From Mycobacterium marinum (GTDB taxonomy: Bacteria > Actinomycetota > Actinomycetes > Mycobacteriales > Mycobacteriaceae), in NCBI RefSeq assembly GCF_003391395.1, contig NZ_CP024190.1:4154001-4218000 (forward strand): DNA of 64,000 bases. The letters are read 5' to 3'. How positions within the stretch are numbered: position 1 is the first letter of the stretch; every line of letters starts with the position of its first letter. The position numbers and the translations under genes were made by a program. Below are positions 35,702 through 42,833 of the stretch, piece by piece. The notes beneath the pieces are model-generated. The model had not been told where the DNA came from, ran no database searches, and worked only from the letters and a program-made list of their open reading frames with translations.

Positions 35702-36319
35702 ATGCGTTTCAATCCACCACCCAACTGGCCGCCGCCGCAGGACGGCTGGGTTCCTAGCCCCGGTTGGACCCCCGATCCCTCCTGGCCTCCGCCCCCGTCG
35801 GGGTGGCAGCTGTGGATCGACGACGAAACACTTCCGGCAGGCCCCGCAGGGGGTGTAGCTGCACCGCCTCCGGGCCGTCTAGGTCCTCCGGGTCGGCGTA
35901 AGTTTGTCGTCGGCCTCGCGGCGGTCGCGGCTGTCATTGTCGCAGTCGGCGTAGCGGCACTGATCCTTGTGCCGCAAACGGCCGCCGATCCGCCGAAGTC
36001 CGACGAAGACCAGATTCGCGAGGTCCTGAGCGGAGTCGTCGAGGCGTACAACAATGCCGACTTCAACAAGTATGTGAGCTATTTCTGCCCGTCGGAACGG
36101 TCGGGTCTCGGCGACGCGTCGCAACTCCGGCAAAATCGCGCCGATACCGGTCGCCTCAGTTTCGACGACATCTCCATCGACGTCACCGGCGACACCGCGA
36201 AGGTGACGGCGACAGCGACGGTGGAGAACGAGGACGAGCCAGATACCCAGACCGTGGACTTCGTGAAGGAGGACGGGCGTTGGATGATGCTGCTGTTCGA
36301 GGACAAGTGCTCAGCCTGA
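35702..36319 (+). CDS. Membrane-anchored protein with Pro/Trp-rich N-terminus and NTF2-like (DUF4878-type) domain
   Basis: 205 residues from ATG 35702; the frame is open to 35558 but MRFNPPPNWPPPQDGW is a typical start of mycobacterial single-pass proteins. Residues about 1-60 are Pro/Trp-rich and cytosolic, one membrane helix follows (KFVVGLAAVAAVIVAVGVAA), and the exterior domain (IREVLSGVVEAYNNADFNKY ... DGRWMMLLFEDKC) has the cone-shaped NTF2-like pattern. Function is unknown; such proteins often accompany lipoproteins or kinases. Confidence 0.75.
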   Translation: MRFNPPPNWPPPQDGWVPSPGWTPDPSWPPPPSGWQLWIDDETLPAGPAGGVAAPPPGRLGPPGRRKFVVGLAAVAAVIVAVGVAALILVPQTAADPPKSDEDQIREVLSGVVEAYNNADFNKYVSYFCPSERSGLGDASQLRQNRADTGRLSFDDISIDVTGDTAKVTATATVENEDEPDTQTVDFVKEDGRWMMLLFEDKCSA

Positions 36320-36324
36320 CTACG

Positions 36325-36346
36325 CCGGGGACGTAGCCGTCCCCGG
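36325..36346 (+). terminator. Hairpin after the NTF2-like membrane protein gene
   Basis: CCGGGGACG (36325-36333) and CGTCCCCGG (36338-36346) make a perfect 9-bp stem with a 4-base loop, six bases after the stop codon. It is a likely transcription terminator. Confidence 0.75.
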
Positions 36347-36352
36347 AGACTG

Positions 36353-36385
36353 CCGGTAAAGCCACATATTCGATTCCGGCGTATT
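36353..36385 (+). repeat. 33-bp direct repeat, copy 2
   Basis: Second copy of the 35484-35516 repeat, directly after the terminator hairpin. Confidence 0.7.
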
Positions 36386-36479
36386 TGGTCGTGCCGGGCG
36401 GTGGAAATGGACTATAGCTGAGCCCGCCCGCATAGCGCGTTCCAGTTGGGAGGTGTCTTTGGTGTTCGGTCGCCGACAC

Positions 36480-37194
36480 GAACGGCAAGTAGAGGAGCTG
36501 AACGCCGACACCGGCTCGGATCGACGCGGCAATCCGTTCGATGCGCGCGGCCCACGGCGCAACGATGGCTCGCCAGGCGAAGACAATTCTGCGTGGCGGA
36601 TTGCAGCTGGCGGTAATGGCCAACACGTTGGGCGCCAACCCGGTCCGCGATGTTCAGCCGATCAGGCTCAAGCGACGACCAACTGGCGCGACGGCGCTCA
36701 GCGCCGACGATCTGCGCGACCTGCTGGTGCGGCTGCGGGCCGACGACTACTGCCAACGAAACGATCTTGTTGACCCGATCACCGTGCTAATCGCCACCCG
36801 GCTTCGCCGATCCGAGCTGCTGGCGTTGCGGTGGACCGACTTCGACAAGACGAAACAGACGATCGCGGCCACCGGAAATGTGGTGCGCGTATTGCCGAGG
36901 TTGTTGGGGTCGCGAAGGGTGCCTGCTGTCGTTGGAAAGACTACGGTCATTTCGCCAATGCATGGGTAGCAGTGGCGGAAAGTGCGCGACGAACTCGGCG
37001 TGCCCGGCGTTACCACCCACTCGTTCCGCAAGACTGCCGCGACGTTAATCGACGAGGAAGGCCTATCCGCTCGCGTCGGCGCCGACCACCTCGGACACTC
37101 CAAAGTGTCGATGACGCAGGATCGATACATGTCTCGCGGGCGCGTGCACACCGAGGTCGCCGCGCTGTTGGACCGCGCCATGAAGTACGAATAG
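36480..37194 (+). pseudogene. Decayed tyrosine integrase with an internal inversion
   Basis: The protein sense follows the intact integrase at 46379-47554: TPARIDAAIRSMRAAHGATM, RQAKTILRGGLQLAVMAN, LIATRLRRSELLALRWTDFD, then after a gap VRDELGVPGVTTHSFRKTAA and DHLGHSKVSMTQDRYMSRGR. The N-terminal domain is missing and a stop occurs near 36510. Between 36890 and 36970 the matching segment (GEMTVVFPTTAGTLRDPNN) is encoded on the minus strand, so an 80-base block has been inverted, and about 35 codons before it are deleted. The catalytic R, HxxR, GH and Y positions are still visible. It ends 36 bases from the left att repeat. Confidence 0.88.
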
Positions 37195-37230
37195 AGGTCC
37201 AATCAGATGATTAGGTACGCTAGTTACCAT

Positions 37231-37275
37231 CTCTGACGTGGGGCGGGCGGGGCTCGAACCCGCGACCAACGGATT
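37231..37275. repeat. attL: 45-bp copy of the tRNA 3' half
   Basis: Identical over 45 bases to 47590-47634, which covers the 3' part of the tRNA gene from the anticodon stem through the T arm and acceptor, plus eight bases beyond. Beyond the repeat the tRNA sequence is lost, so this is not a tRNA gene. It marks the left boundary of the integrated island. Confidence 0.93.
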
Positions 37276-38022
37276 CTCAAAAGGCCGATCTCGCGAAGTC
37301 CGGAAAATGCGCGACTGTTCTGTGCCGCAATGGATTAGCCGTCTCGGCGATCCCGCCAAAACCGACCGGATTCGGGCCTTTTCTCAATCATTCGCGATGA
37401 ATAAACGATGACTGCTGCGCCACGCTCTGCCACTGCGGCGGCAGTCATATCGCAGGCGAGAACCTATCCACAATCAGTCTGGAGCCACACGCTATGCACG
37501 ATGCTGAAAGACCTGCGTGTTCTTATCCCTACCTTGCCCCGGCTTCTTATCCCTACCTTGCCCCGGCCCGACTCGTATCTCGATTACGTCTTTGCCCACG
37601 GTAGGTAGAACGAGAACGAGTATGGGACTAAGTCGGCGCCGTCCTGACCGAAACAACACGACGAATGAGCTGAACCCCCGGCGCTAAGTCGGCCTCTACG
37701 TACTCAGCAAAGCACGCACGATCGGCCAGACCACAATAGAACAGGAGCACACCCCGGCGGCACTGACCGCCTGAACCATCACCGCGAAGAATCACACGAT
37801 GACGCCGTACATCACGTCCCTGGACTTGACCCGCGTCGGATCGAGGACGGCGTGCCAATCCGTCACCCCGCGCTCATATCGAGTTCATGCCGCGACGGAG
37901 GCGGCTCGTGCCCCGAGGATCGAAAACGCTTGGTTAACGGCAGGCTAAGGTGAGACACTCTGATGTACTCGCTCGGATGCCACCCTTAGTCGAGTGGTTT
38001 TGCCAGAAGATCGGAGGCAGCG
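37276..38022. other. Left end of the island, no clear gene
   Basis: About 750 bases. At 37395-37413 there is a 19-base match to the 3' end of the integrase gene and its downstream bases (47545-47563), a relic of another integration. At 37520-37567 a 24-base unit (TTCTTATCCCTACCTTGCCC followed by CGGC) is repeated twice in tandem. Short frames on either strand show nothing known. The last 50 bases carry the start region of the ATPase gene. Confidence 0.5.
37520..37567 (+). repeat. Tandem repeat, two 24-bp units
   Basis: Two exact copies in direct tandem (37520-37543 and 37544-37567), C/T-rich on the plus strand, near the left end of the island. A role is not evident. Confidence 0.75.
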
Positions 38023-39603
38023 TTGACGGGCGCAACTCAGCAAATACTCAGATTAAACTGGATTAATCTAGGCGCACCCGCTGCGGAACGCGACATCAAC
38101 GCTGGGCTGGCAGATTATTTTATCGAAAGTAAAGCCTTCGAGAGAGTGGCCGCGCGCGAGAAAACAATTGTTATCGGCAATAGAGGCTCCGGCAAAAGCG
38201 CAATTTTTCAGATCTTGGCGATTCGCGCTAAAGCAACTGGCGCTAGCGTGATCGAACTGTTCCCGGAAGATTATTCCTACGAGTTATTGCATCAGTCCAT
38301 GTTATCTGAAGGCCAGGGTTCGTGGGCAAAGCATGGAGCATATGCGGCCGCTTGGAAATATCTTATTTATGTATCCGTCATGAAGAACCTTTCTTCGGCT
38401 TTGCACGACATACCTAAGCCAGTGATTCAAAAACATCAAGATGCCACTCAGGTCAAACGAGGAAACAAACAGACTGGACGAAAAAATTCCCTCGCCGCGA
38501 TTAAGAGATATATTCGAGATAACCATTATGCAGGCCAGCCGAGTAAATTATCTTGGCTTATTTCCTATTTGAAACGTATCGAAGGCGTCAAAATAGGAAA
38601 ATACGAAGCATCATTGAAGGCTCGAGAGCTAGAAAAGCTGTATAAGCTTGAAGAGATAGAACACTTACTTCCGCATCTAGAAAAGGTTTTACAATCCAAG
38701 CGGGTAGTAGTCCTCGTAGACGAATTAGATCGCGGATGGGATGCGAGTGAGGACGCGCAAGCATTTGTCGCGGGGCTGTTCCAAGCCTGCTTATCGATTA
38801 ATCAGCTAAGTCCCGACTTGACGGTTTATATGAGCCTACGCCAGGAGCTTTACGATAACATTCCCGCACTGTACGACGACGCACAGAAATATCGAGACCT
38901 TATCGAGTACGTGCGATGGGACGAGGTAGGACTTAGACGTCTTGTTTGCAAACGTTTGCGATACAATTTCCAAGCAAGATATCCGCAGAATCACTGGGCA
39001 CCTGATCAACCTTCCGACGGCTACTTGTGGACTCAATTTATGCGCGAGGACTTCCCAGGCGATCTATCTTCTTTTAGCTACCTCGCCGATCGCACACTTT
39101 TCCGGCCTCGCGAGATCATACAGTTTTGCAGTCAGATTGTGGACTATGCGCGAGAGAATTCCCATCCTCTTCCCCTGGCTCATAATACAGTTTCGCTCGC
39201 CGAACCGGCTTACTCGGATGAGCGCGCGAAGGATATTGCGGCAGAATTTCGGCTTCAGTACCCACGATTGCTGCAGGTTTTCGAGGGCTTTCGGGGAGTA
39301 AACAGCATCCTCTCGCGTAATGATATCGAGGAGATTTGCCTTCGGATCATTTGTGAAGATTGGCCAGCGGGCGACTCTCCGGAGTGGATTGAGAATCTCG
39401 ACCCATCAAACTTGGTAGAGATTCTGTGGCGTATCGGATTCCTTTGTGCACACACCGCTGCAAGTACGACTGGTGGGCTTGCTACGAACGGGAGCTACGT
39501 AGGCTCGCACCAATTCGCTAGCCTAAACTTGAGGAAGAGCGACAGTTTCCAAGTGCATCCTATGTTCCAAGCTTGGCTGGGAATCGGCGAGGCCGGCATT
39601 TAG
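38023..39603 (+). CDS. P-loop ATPase, Sll1717-like (STAND/AAA-type) island cargo
   Basis: 526 residues from TTG 38023, supported by GGAGG five bases upstream. Walker A GNRGSGKS at residues 52-59 and Walker B VVVLVDELDR with D233/E234 define a P-loop NTPase; the FLIESKAFE-like leader (ADYFIESKAFERV) and the helical middle and C-terminal parts fit the Sll1717 family as I remember it. Relatives often sit in defence or mobile islands. Codon use is strikingly AT-rich compared with all neighbours (many ATA, TTA, AAA codons), so the gene came from a different host. A defence role is inferred, not shown. It overlaps the convergent next gene by four bases. Confidence 0.7.
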   Translation: MTGATQQILRLNWINLGAPAAERDINAGLADYFIESKAFERVAAREKTIVIGNRGSGKSAIFQILAIRAKATGASVIELFPEDYSYELLHQSMLSEGQGSWAKHGAYAAAWKYLIYVSVMKNLSSALHDIPKPVIQKHQDATQVKRGNKQTGRKNSLAAIKRYIRDNHYAGQPSKLSWLISYLKRIEGVKIGKYEASLKARELEKLYKLEEIEHLLPHLEKVLQSKRVVVLVDELDRGWDASEDAQAFVAGLFQACLSINQLSPDLTVYMSLRQELYDNIPALYDDAQKYRDLIEYVRWDEVGLRRLVCKRLRYNFQARYPQNHWAPDQPSDGYLWTQFMREDFPGDLSSFSYLADRTLFRPREIIQFCSQIVDYARENSHPLPLAHNTVSLAEPAYSDERAKDIAAEFRLQYPRLLQVFEGFRGVNSILSRNDIEEICLRIICEDWPAGDSPEWIENLDPSNLVEILWRIGFLCAHTAASTTGGLATNGSYVGSHQFASLNLRKSDSFQVHPMFQAWLGIGEAGI

Positions 39604-40007
39604 CAGACTGGTGGCAAGTCGGCATTCGGTAGTGCTTCTGGAGCCAGGTGGATGGCAGTCATCGGGTCCCGCAGAGTCCCGTTGACCGACGGAATATTGC
39701 GAGGAACTCTCGCGAGCCCCGGCGGGCCCGGGTCGACTCCAAGAGCCGGCAGATATGTCAGTGACGACGCCGAAACGACATGACCGCCAGCATCGCGGTA
39801 CGTGGCTTCGTTTGGAGTGGGGTTGTCGTGCCACATCATGACCTGTTCGGCCGTGGGGTTATACCCACTGTCGTTGCACAGAGCGATGATTGCGAACACC
39901 CGGTACTGCTCATCCGAGAGGATCTTCACCTTGAGAGATTCTAGAGAGCGGGTCCACGATTCGGGGGTGGCTGGCTGGGCGACCGATGCGGACGCGTCGC
40001 CTCGCAA
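39600..40007 (-). CDS. Hypothetical island protein
   Basis: 135 residues, possible TTG start at 40007. The middle (KVKILSDEQYRVFAIIALCN, then YNPTAEQVMMWHDNPTPNEA) looks like a folded domain; the rest is Pro/Gly-rich. No family recognised and no signal peptide seen. It is convergent with the ATPase gene and divergent from the membrane protein gene, and its start lies within a repeat that recurs after that gene. Confidence 0.5.
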   Translation of the reverse strand: MRGDASASVAQPATPESWTRSLESLKVKILSDEQYRVFAIIALCNDSGYNPTAEQVMMWHDNPTPNEATYRDAGGHVVSASSLTYLPALGVDPGPPGLARVPRNIPSVNGTLRDPMTAIHLAPEALPNADLPPVC

Positions 40008-40087
40008 AAGTCTCTCCAGCGCGGAGGCGTGGGTGACGAAGATGCTGCAGGGCGCGGCGTTCTGGCTCCGACGCGTAGCGTGAATGC

Positions 40088-40663
40088 GTGGACATCCTGC
40101 AATGGGTGCCTCTGCTTGGCGCTGCAGGCATCGGGTCGGTGATCACCAGCTATGTCGGAGCAGGTAAGGCTAGGCGCGAGGTGCGCAGCGCTGTTCTAGA
40201 AGCTCTGGCTATGACTGAGGGTTCTCGGTGGGCAGGTCTGGACAAGGACCACCCCACATTCAAAACCGCGAGCCGCGACTTTGAAACCGCTGCTCTCATT
40301 GCTCGGATACCCAGGCCCGCTGTGCAGCAATACCTCGTTCTAGCGGACGCCGCCCGCCGGTACAGCGTGGAGGACTATGCCATAAAGGGCTGCGACGAGG
40401 AGATTGGCGCCGGGGCGATTAACTCGGACTTGGGCAATGTTGTCCAAGAGTCGGCTGAGATTGTCACCCAGCTCGCATGGCGCCCATGGTGGTCACGGGT
40501 TACATATCGCGTCAAGCTGAGAAAAGTACGCAATAAGGCAACAGACATCGACAATAAAGACGTCAGGCAACAGCTCGTCTACGCGCAGTGGGCGCTGACA
40601 AGGTCCCCCGGTTCACTCGGTGAGCTGTACGACGAATACTTCTCGGACAGGAAGAAGAAGTAG
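40088..40663 (+). CDS. Small membrane-anchored hypothetical protein
   Basis: 191 residues from GTG 40088. A single N-terminal helix (LQWVPLLGAAGIGSVITSYV) anchors a mainly helical, charged domain (GAGKARREVRSAVLEALAMT, then DFETAALIARIPRPAVQQYL and LYDEYFSDRKKK at the end). No enzyme motif is visible. It is part of the island cargo; function unknown. Confidence 0.65.
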   Translation: MDILQWVPLLGAAGIGSVITSYVGAGKARREVRSAVLEALAMTEGSRWAGLDKDHPTFKTASRDFETAALIARIPRPAVQQYLVLADAARRYSVEDYAIKGCDEEIGAGAINSDLGNVVQESAEIVTQLAWRPWWSRVTYRVKLRKVRNKATDIDNKDVRQQLVYAQWALTRSPGSLGELYDEYFSDRKKK

Positions 40664-40680
40664 AACTGATCCATCCCCTG

Positions 40681-40699
40681 GGGGCGGGACAAACGCCCC
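40681..40699 (+). terminator. Hairpin after the membrane protein gene
   Basis: GGGGCG (40681-40686) and CGCCCC (40694-40699) form a 6-bp stem with a 7-base loop, 18 bases after the stop codon. It is a possible terminator. Confidence 0.5.
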
Positions 40700-40956
40700 G
40701 ACCCGCGGGTCGCTTCGCAAAGTCTCCCGCGCGCGGAGGCGCGGGAGCGGACGGTCGACAATCATCCCTCCGGGACAGTGTGAGTATTTTGAGTCCGTTT
40801 GGAGCCAGCAAAGACGGCGGGATTCGCATTTACCGTGGCTAGATAGTCGTGCGGTCGGAGGCACCAAAGTGGCTGATTACCAGGGGTTTAACGCGACAGC
40901 AAACAAGCTGGGTCAAGCCGAGTTGACACCGGTAACGGCAAGTTGCGTTCGAAGCT

Positions 40957-41048
40957 TCGCCTCGAGTCGCTTCGGGTGCAACAGTGTGCATGGTGCGACG
41001 CGGGTCGAAGCCGATGGGATTTGGCAGCCGTCCGAGAATTGGTGAAGC
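40957..41048 (+). repeat. 92-bp direct repeat, copy 1
   Basis: Begins TCGCCTCGAGTC and ends ATTGGTGAAGC; copy 2 at 41389-41480 differs at about 11 of 92 positions. The pair brackets the 102-residue gene at 41077-41385. The plus strand of both copies could code FGCNSVHGATRVEADGI, so the unit may derive from the end of a gene. Confidence 0.85.
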
Positions 41049-41076
41049 TGCATCACGATGGAGGAAGGGGCAAACC

Positions 41077-41385
41077 ATGACCAGCAACCAGACGATCCTG
41101 CGCTTGTACATCAAGCAGATCGTGCCCGATGGCGACCATCACTTGGCCAGTGATGAGGAAGTCCTGCAAACTGCGATGGACTTCGCAGCACAGACCGGGG
41201 TCGACATCGACGACGCCGCCCGCGCGCTAGAGCTTGGAGCAGAGAAACTTGACGTCACCACCAAAGAACTTGTCGCCGCCGTGACGTCACTGTGCGTCTT
41301 TCTCCAATGCAGCTTCCACGAAGCGGTCTGGCAACTGCAACGTGTAGTGAATGTGGTGCAGCAGATTGAGCAGGGGACGCCGTAG
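41077..41385 (+). CDS. Small helical hypothetical protein between 92-bp repeats
   Basis: 102 residues from ATG 41077, with GGAGGAAGGGG as Shine-Dalgarno; the frame is open further upstream into the repeat. The sequence is helical (LRLYIKQIVPDGDHHLASDE, then AMDFAAQTGVDIDDAARALE and SFHEAVWQLQRVVNVVQQIE). No family recognised. Its complete enclosure by direct repeats suggests it was gained as a unit. Confidence 0.65.
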   Translation: MTSNQTILRLYIKQIVPDGDHHLASDEEVLQTAMDFAAQTGVDIDDAARALELGAEKLDVTTKELVAAVTSLCVFLQCSFHEAVWQLQRVVNVVQQIEQGTP

Positions 41386-41388
41386 CCC

Positions 41389-41480
41389 TCGCCTCGAGTC
41401 ATTTCGGGTGCAACAGCGTGCACGGTGCGACTCGGGTTGAGGCTGACGGGATTGGGCAGCCGTCCGAGGATTGGTGAAGC
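41389..41480 (+). repeat. 92-bp direct repeat, copy 2
   Basis: Second copy of the 40957-41048 repeat, beginning four bases after the stop codon of the small gene. The spacing from copy start to copy start is 432 bases. Confidence 0.85.
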
Positions 41481-41493
41481 AGTTGTTCGCGGG

Positions 41494-42621
41494 TTAGTAA
41501 AGACCTTCGAAGCGCTCTCGACGCCTACGTTCGTAGTCTTCAGACTCGAGGTACCAATCAACTTCGTATGCTTCCAGGGCGTCGATTTCTTCTTGGTTTG
41601 CTTCGGTGGTTATCCGCATGTGGTCATCCAAGTGTGTGAGGTCAAGCAATTCGGAATCCAGATGTAGTCCGCATAAGCTGCAGACGAATTCGCACGATTG
41701 GAGTTCTATCTCAACCAAGTACCATGGGTCGCCGCGCCAGCTCTCTTGCTCCGTGGGTTGTTCCGTCCATGGGGTTCCTCTGCTGCCGGTGGCGGTGTAG
41801 GCAAGCCAGCCTTCGTATCCACAGACGGGGCATTCTGCTCGCGCAGTCTTGTAATCGGTTTGGAGAAGAAGTTCGTCGGCATCGTTAAGTTCTGGGTCTC
41901 GGTCAGCGAGTTGCTTGAATGCTTCGTTGTCCAGGCCCATCTGTTGCAGTCGTTCGTAGGTTCGCCGCGCGGCGGCCATCAACTCTTCGAGTTCGAGCCG
42001 GCGGGCTTCCTGTTCCTGCTTTAGCCGTTCATCAACGTGCGGGAGCAGCTCAGGCCCCCAAAAGGTGGTTCTGTCTAGCGTGGGGTCAAAGCTGGCGGTG
42101 ATGTTGAGTATGGCTTCGTTGAGTCGGGTCATTGTGTTCAAGGCTTCGCGGAATAAGGTTGCGTCGACTTGCCCCATGTGAAGTGCGAAGTTTCGTACGA
42201 CAAATATTTTGGAATCTCTCTGCAGGTTGAAGTCAATGGAATGCGAGTGATTCAGGATTGACAGGCATTCGGCCGCTGTCTTTGTTTTTGCTTCGTGCGG
42301 TGATGTCGCGGGGATACCTGAGTACAGCAGTAGGCTCTTGGCGTCTCTTTCCGCGATCAGCGTGGGGGATACGAGGGTGAGGGCGGCTTTGCCTAGTAGC
42401 TCGACAGCCGTCCCTATCGAGGTGGCGCGGTCGAGTTGGTCGAGTTGGTGTTCGGCAGCGGCGAGCGCCCGGCGGGCGTGCAGAGCGGCGACGGTGAAGA
42501 GGTGTTTGGGTAGTTCCTCGTGGGCGAAGCCCCGCCCGATGCCAGGCCAGATGGTGCGCGCCGGCGTCGTTGAGGTGCTCGCATCGCCCGTCGTGGTTGC
42601 TGGTTGTCGTGGCTGATTCAT
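41494..42621 (-). CDS. Hypothetical island protein with zinc-ribbon motifs
   Basis: 375 residues from ATG 42621. The N-terminal half is helical (LFTVAALHARRALAAAEHQL, LLGKAALTLVSPTLIA, later a long charged coil RLKQEQEARRLELEELMAAA). The C-terminal part has two paired-Cys motifs, CPVCGYEGW and CSLCGLHL, which could bind one zinc. The tail is very acidic, then basic. There is no known family or catalytic motif; the layout recalls sensor or nucleic-acid-binding proteins of defence islands, but this is a guess. It lies downstream of the relaxase on the same strand, beyond a terminator. Confidence 0.65.
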   Translation of the reverse strand: MNQPRQPATTTGDASTSTTPARTIWPGIGRGFAHEELPKHLFTVAALHARRALAAAEHQLDQLDRATSIGTAVELLGKAALTLVSPTLIAERDAKSLLLYSGIPATSPHEAKTKTAAECLSILNHSHSIDFNLQRDSKIFVVRNFALHMGQVDATLFREALNTMTRLNEAILNITASFDPTLDRTTFWGPELLPHVDERLKQEQEARRLELEELMAAARRTYERLQQMGLDNEAFKQLADRDPELNDADELLLQTDYKTARAECPVCGYEGWLAYTATGSRGTPWTEQPTEQESWRGDPWYLVEIELQSCEFVCSLCGLHLDSELLDLTHLDDHMRITTEANQEEIDALEAYEVDWYLESEDYERRRRERFEGLY

Positions 42622-42729
42622 GAAAACACACCTCGAAATGGAATTGGCGGGTGTAAGCCTAGATCCCGGTCCCGTAGTCAGTCACCGGTTTAGCCGCTGG
42701 CTTTCGGCTGATGGGGCGCTGGCTGAAGC

Positions 42730-42766
42730 GTCGGGCTGCCCCTGAGGAGAGCAACGGCAGCCCGAC
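42730..42766 (-). terminator. Terminator hairpin of the relaxase gene
   Basis: GTCGGGCTGCC (42730-42740) and its exact complement (42756-42766) form an 11-bp stem with a 15-base loop, about 70 bases beyond the relaxase stop codon (minus strand). Confidence 0.75.
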
Positions 42767-42833
42767 TAAGCAGTCAGGCGCCTCTTGCATGCCGGTGAGC
42801 GCGTGATCGCTACCGGTTTGTCGTGTGGCGGAC

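Noticed and set aside
37231..37275. Second tRNA gene
   Set aside because: Only the 3' half matches a tRNA; the 5' half and anticodon are absent, so it is an att copy.
37628..37858. 76-codon minus-strand frame at the left end of the island
   Set aside because: No ribosome site, no domain and mixed composition; not enough to call a gene.
38023..39603. ATPase as an ABC transporter or a helicase
   Set aside because: There is a single Walker A and Walker B but no ABC signature (LSGGQ) and no helicase motifs.
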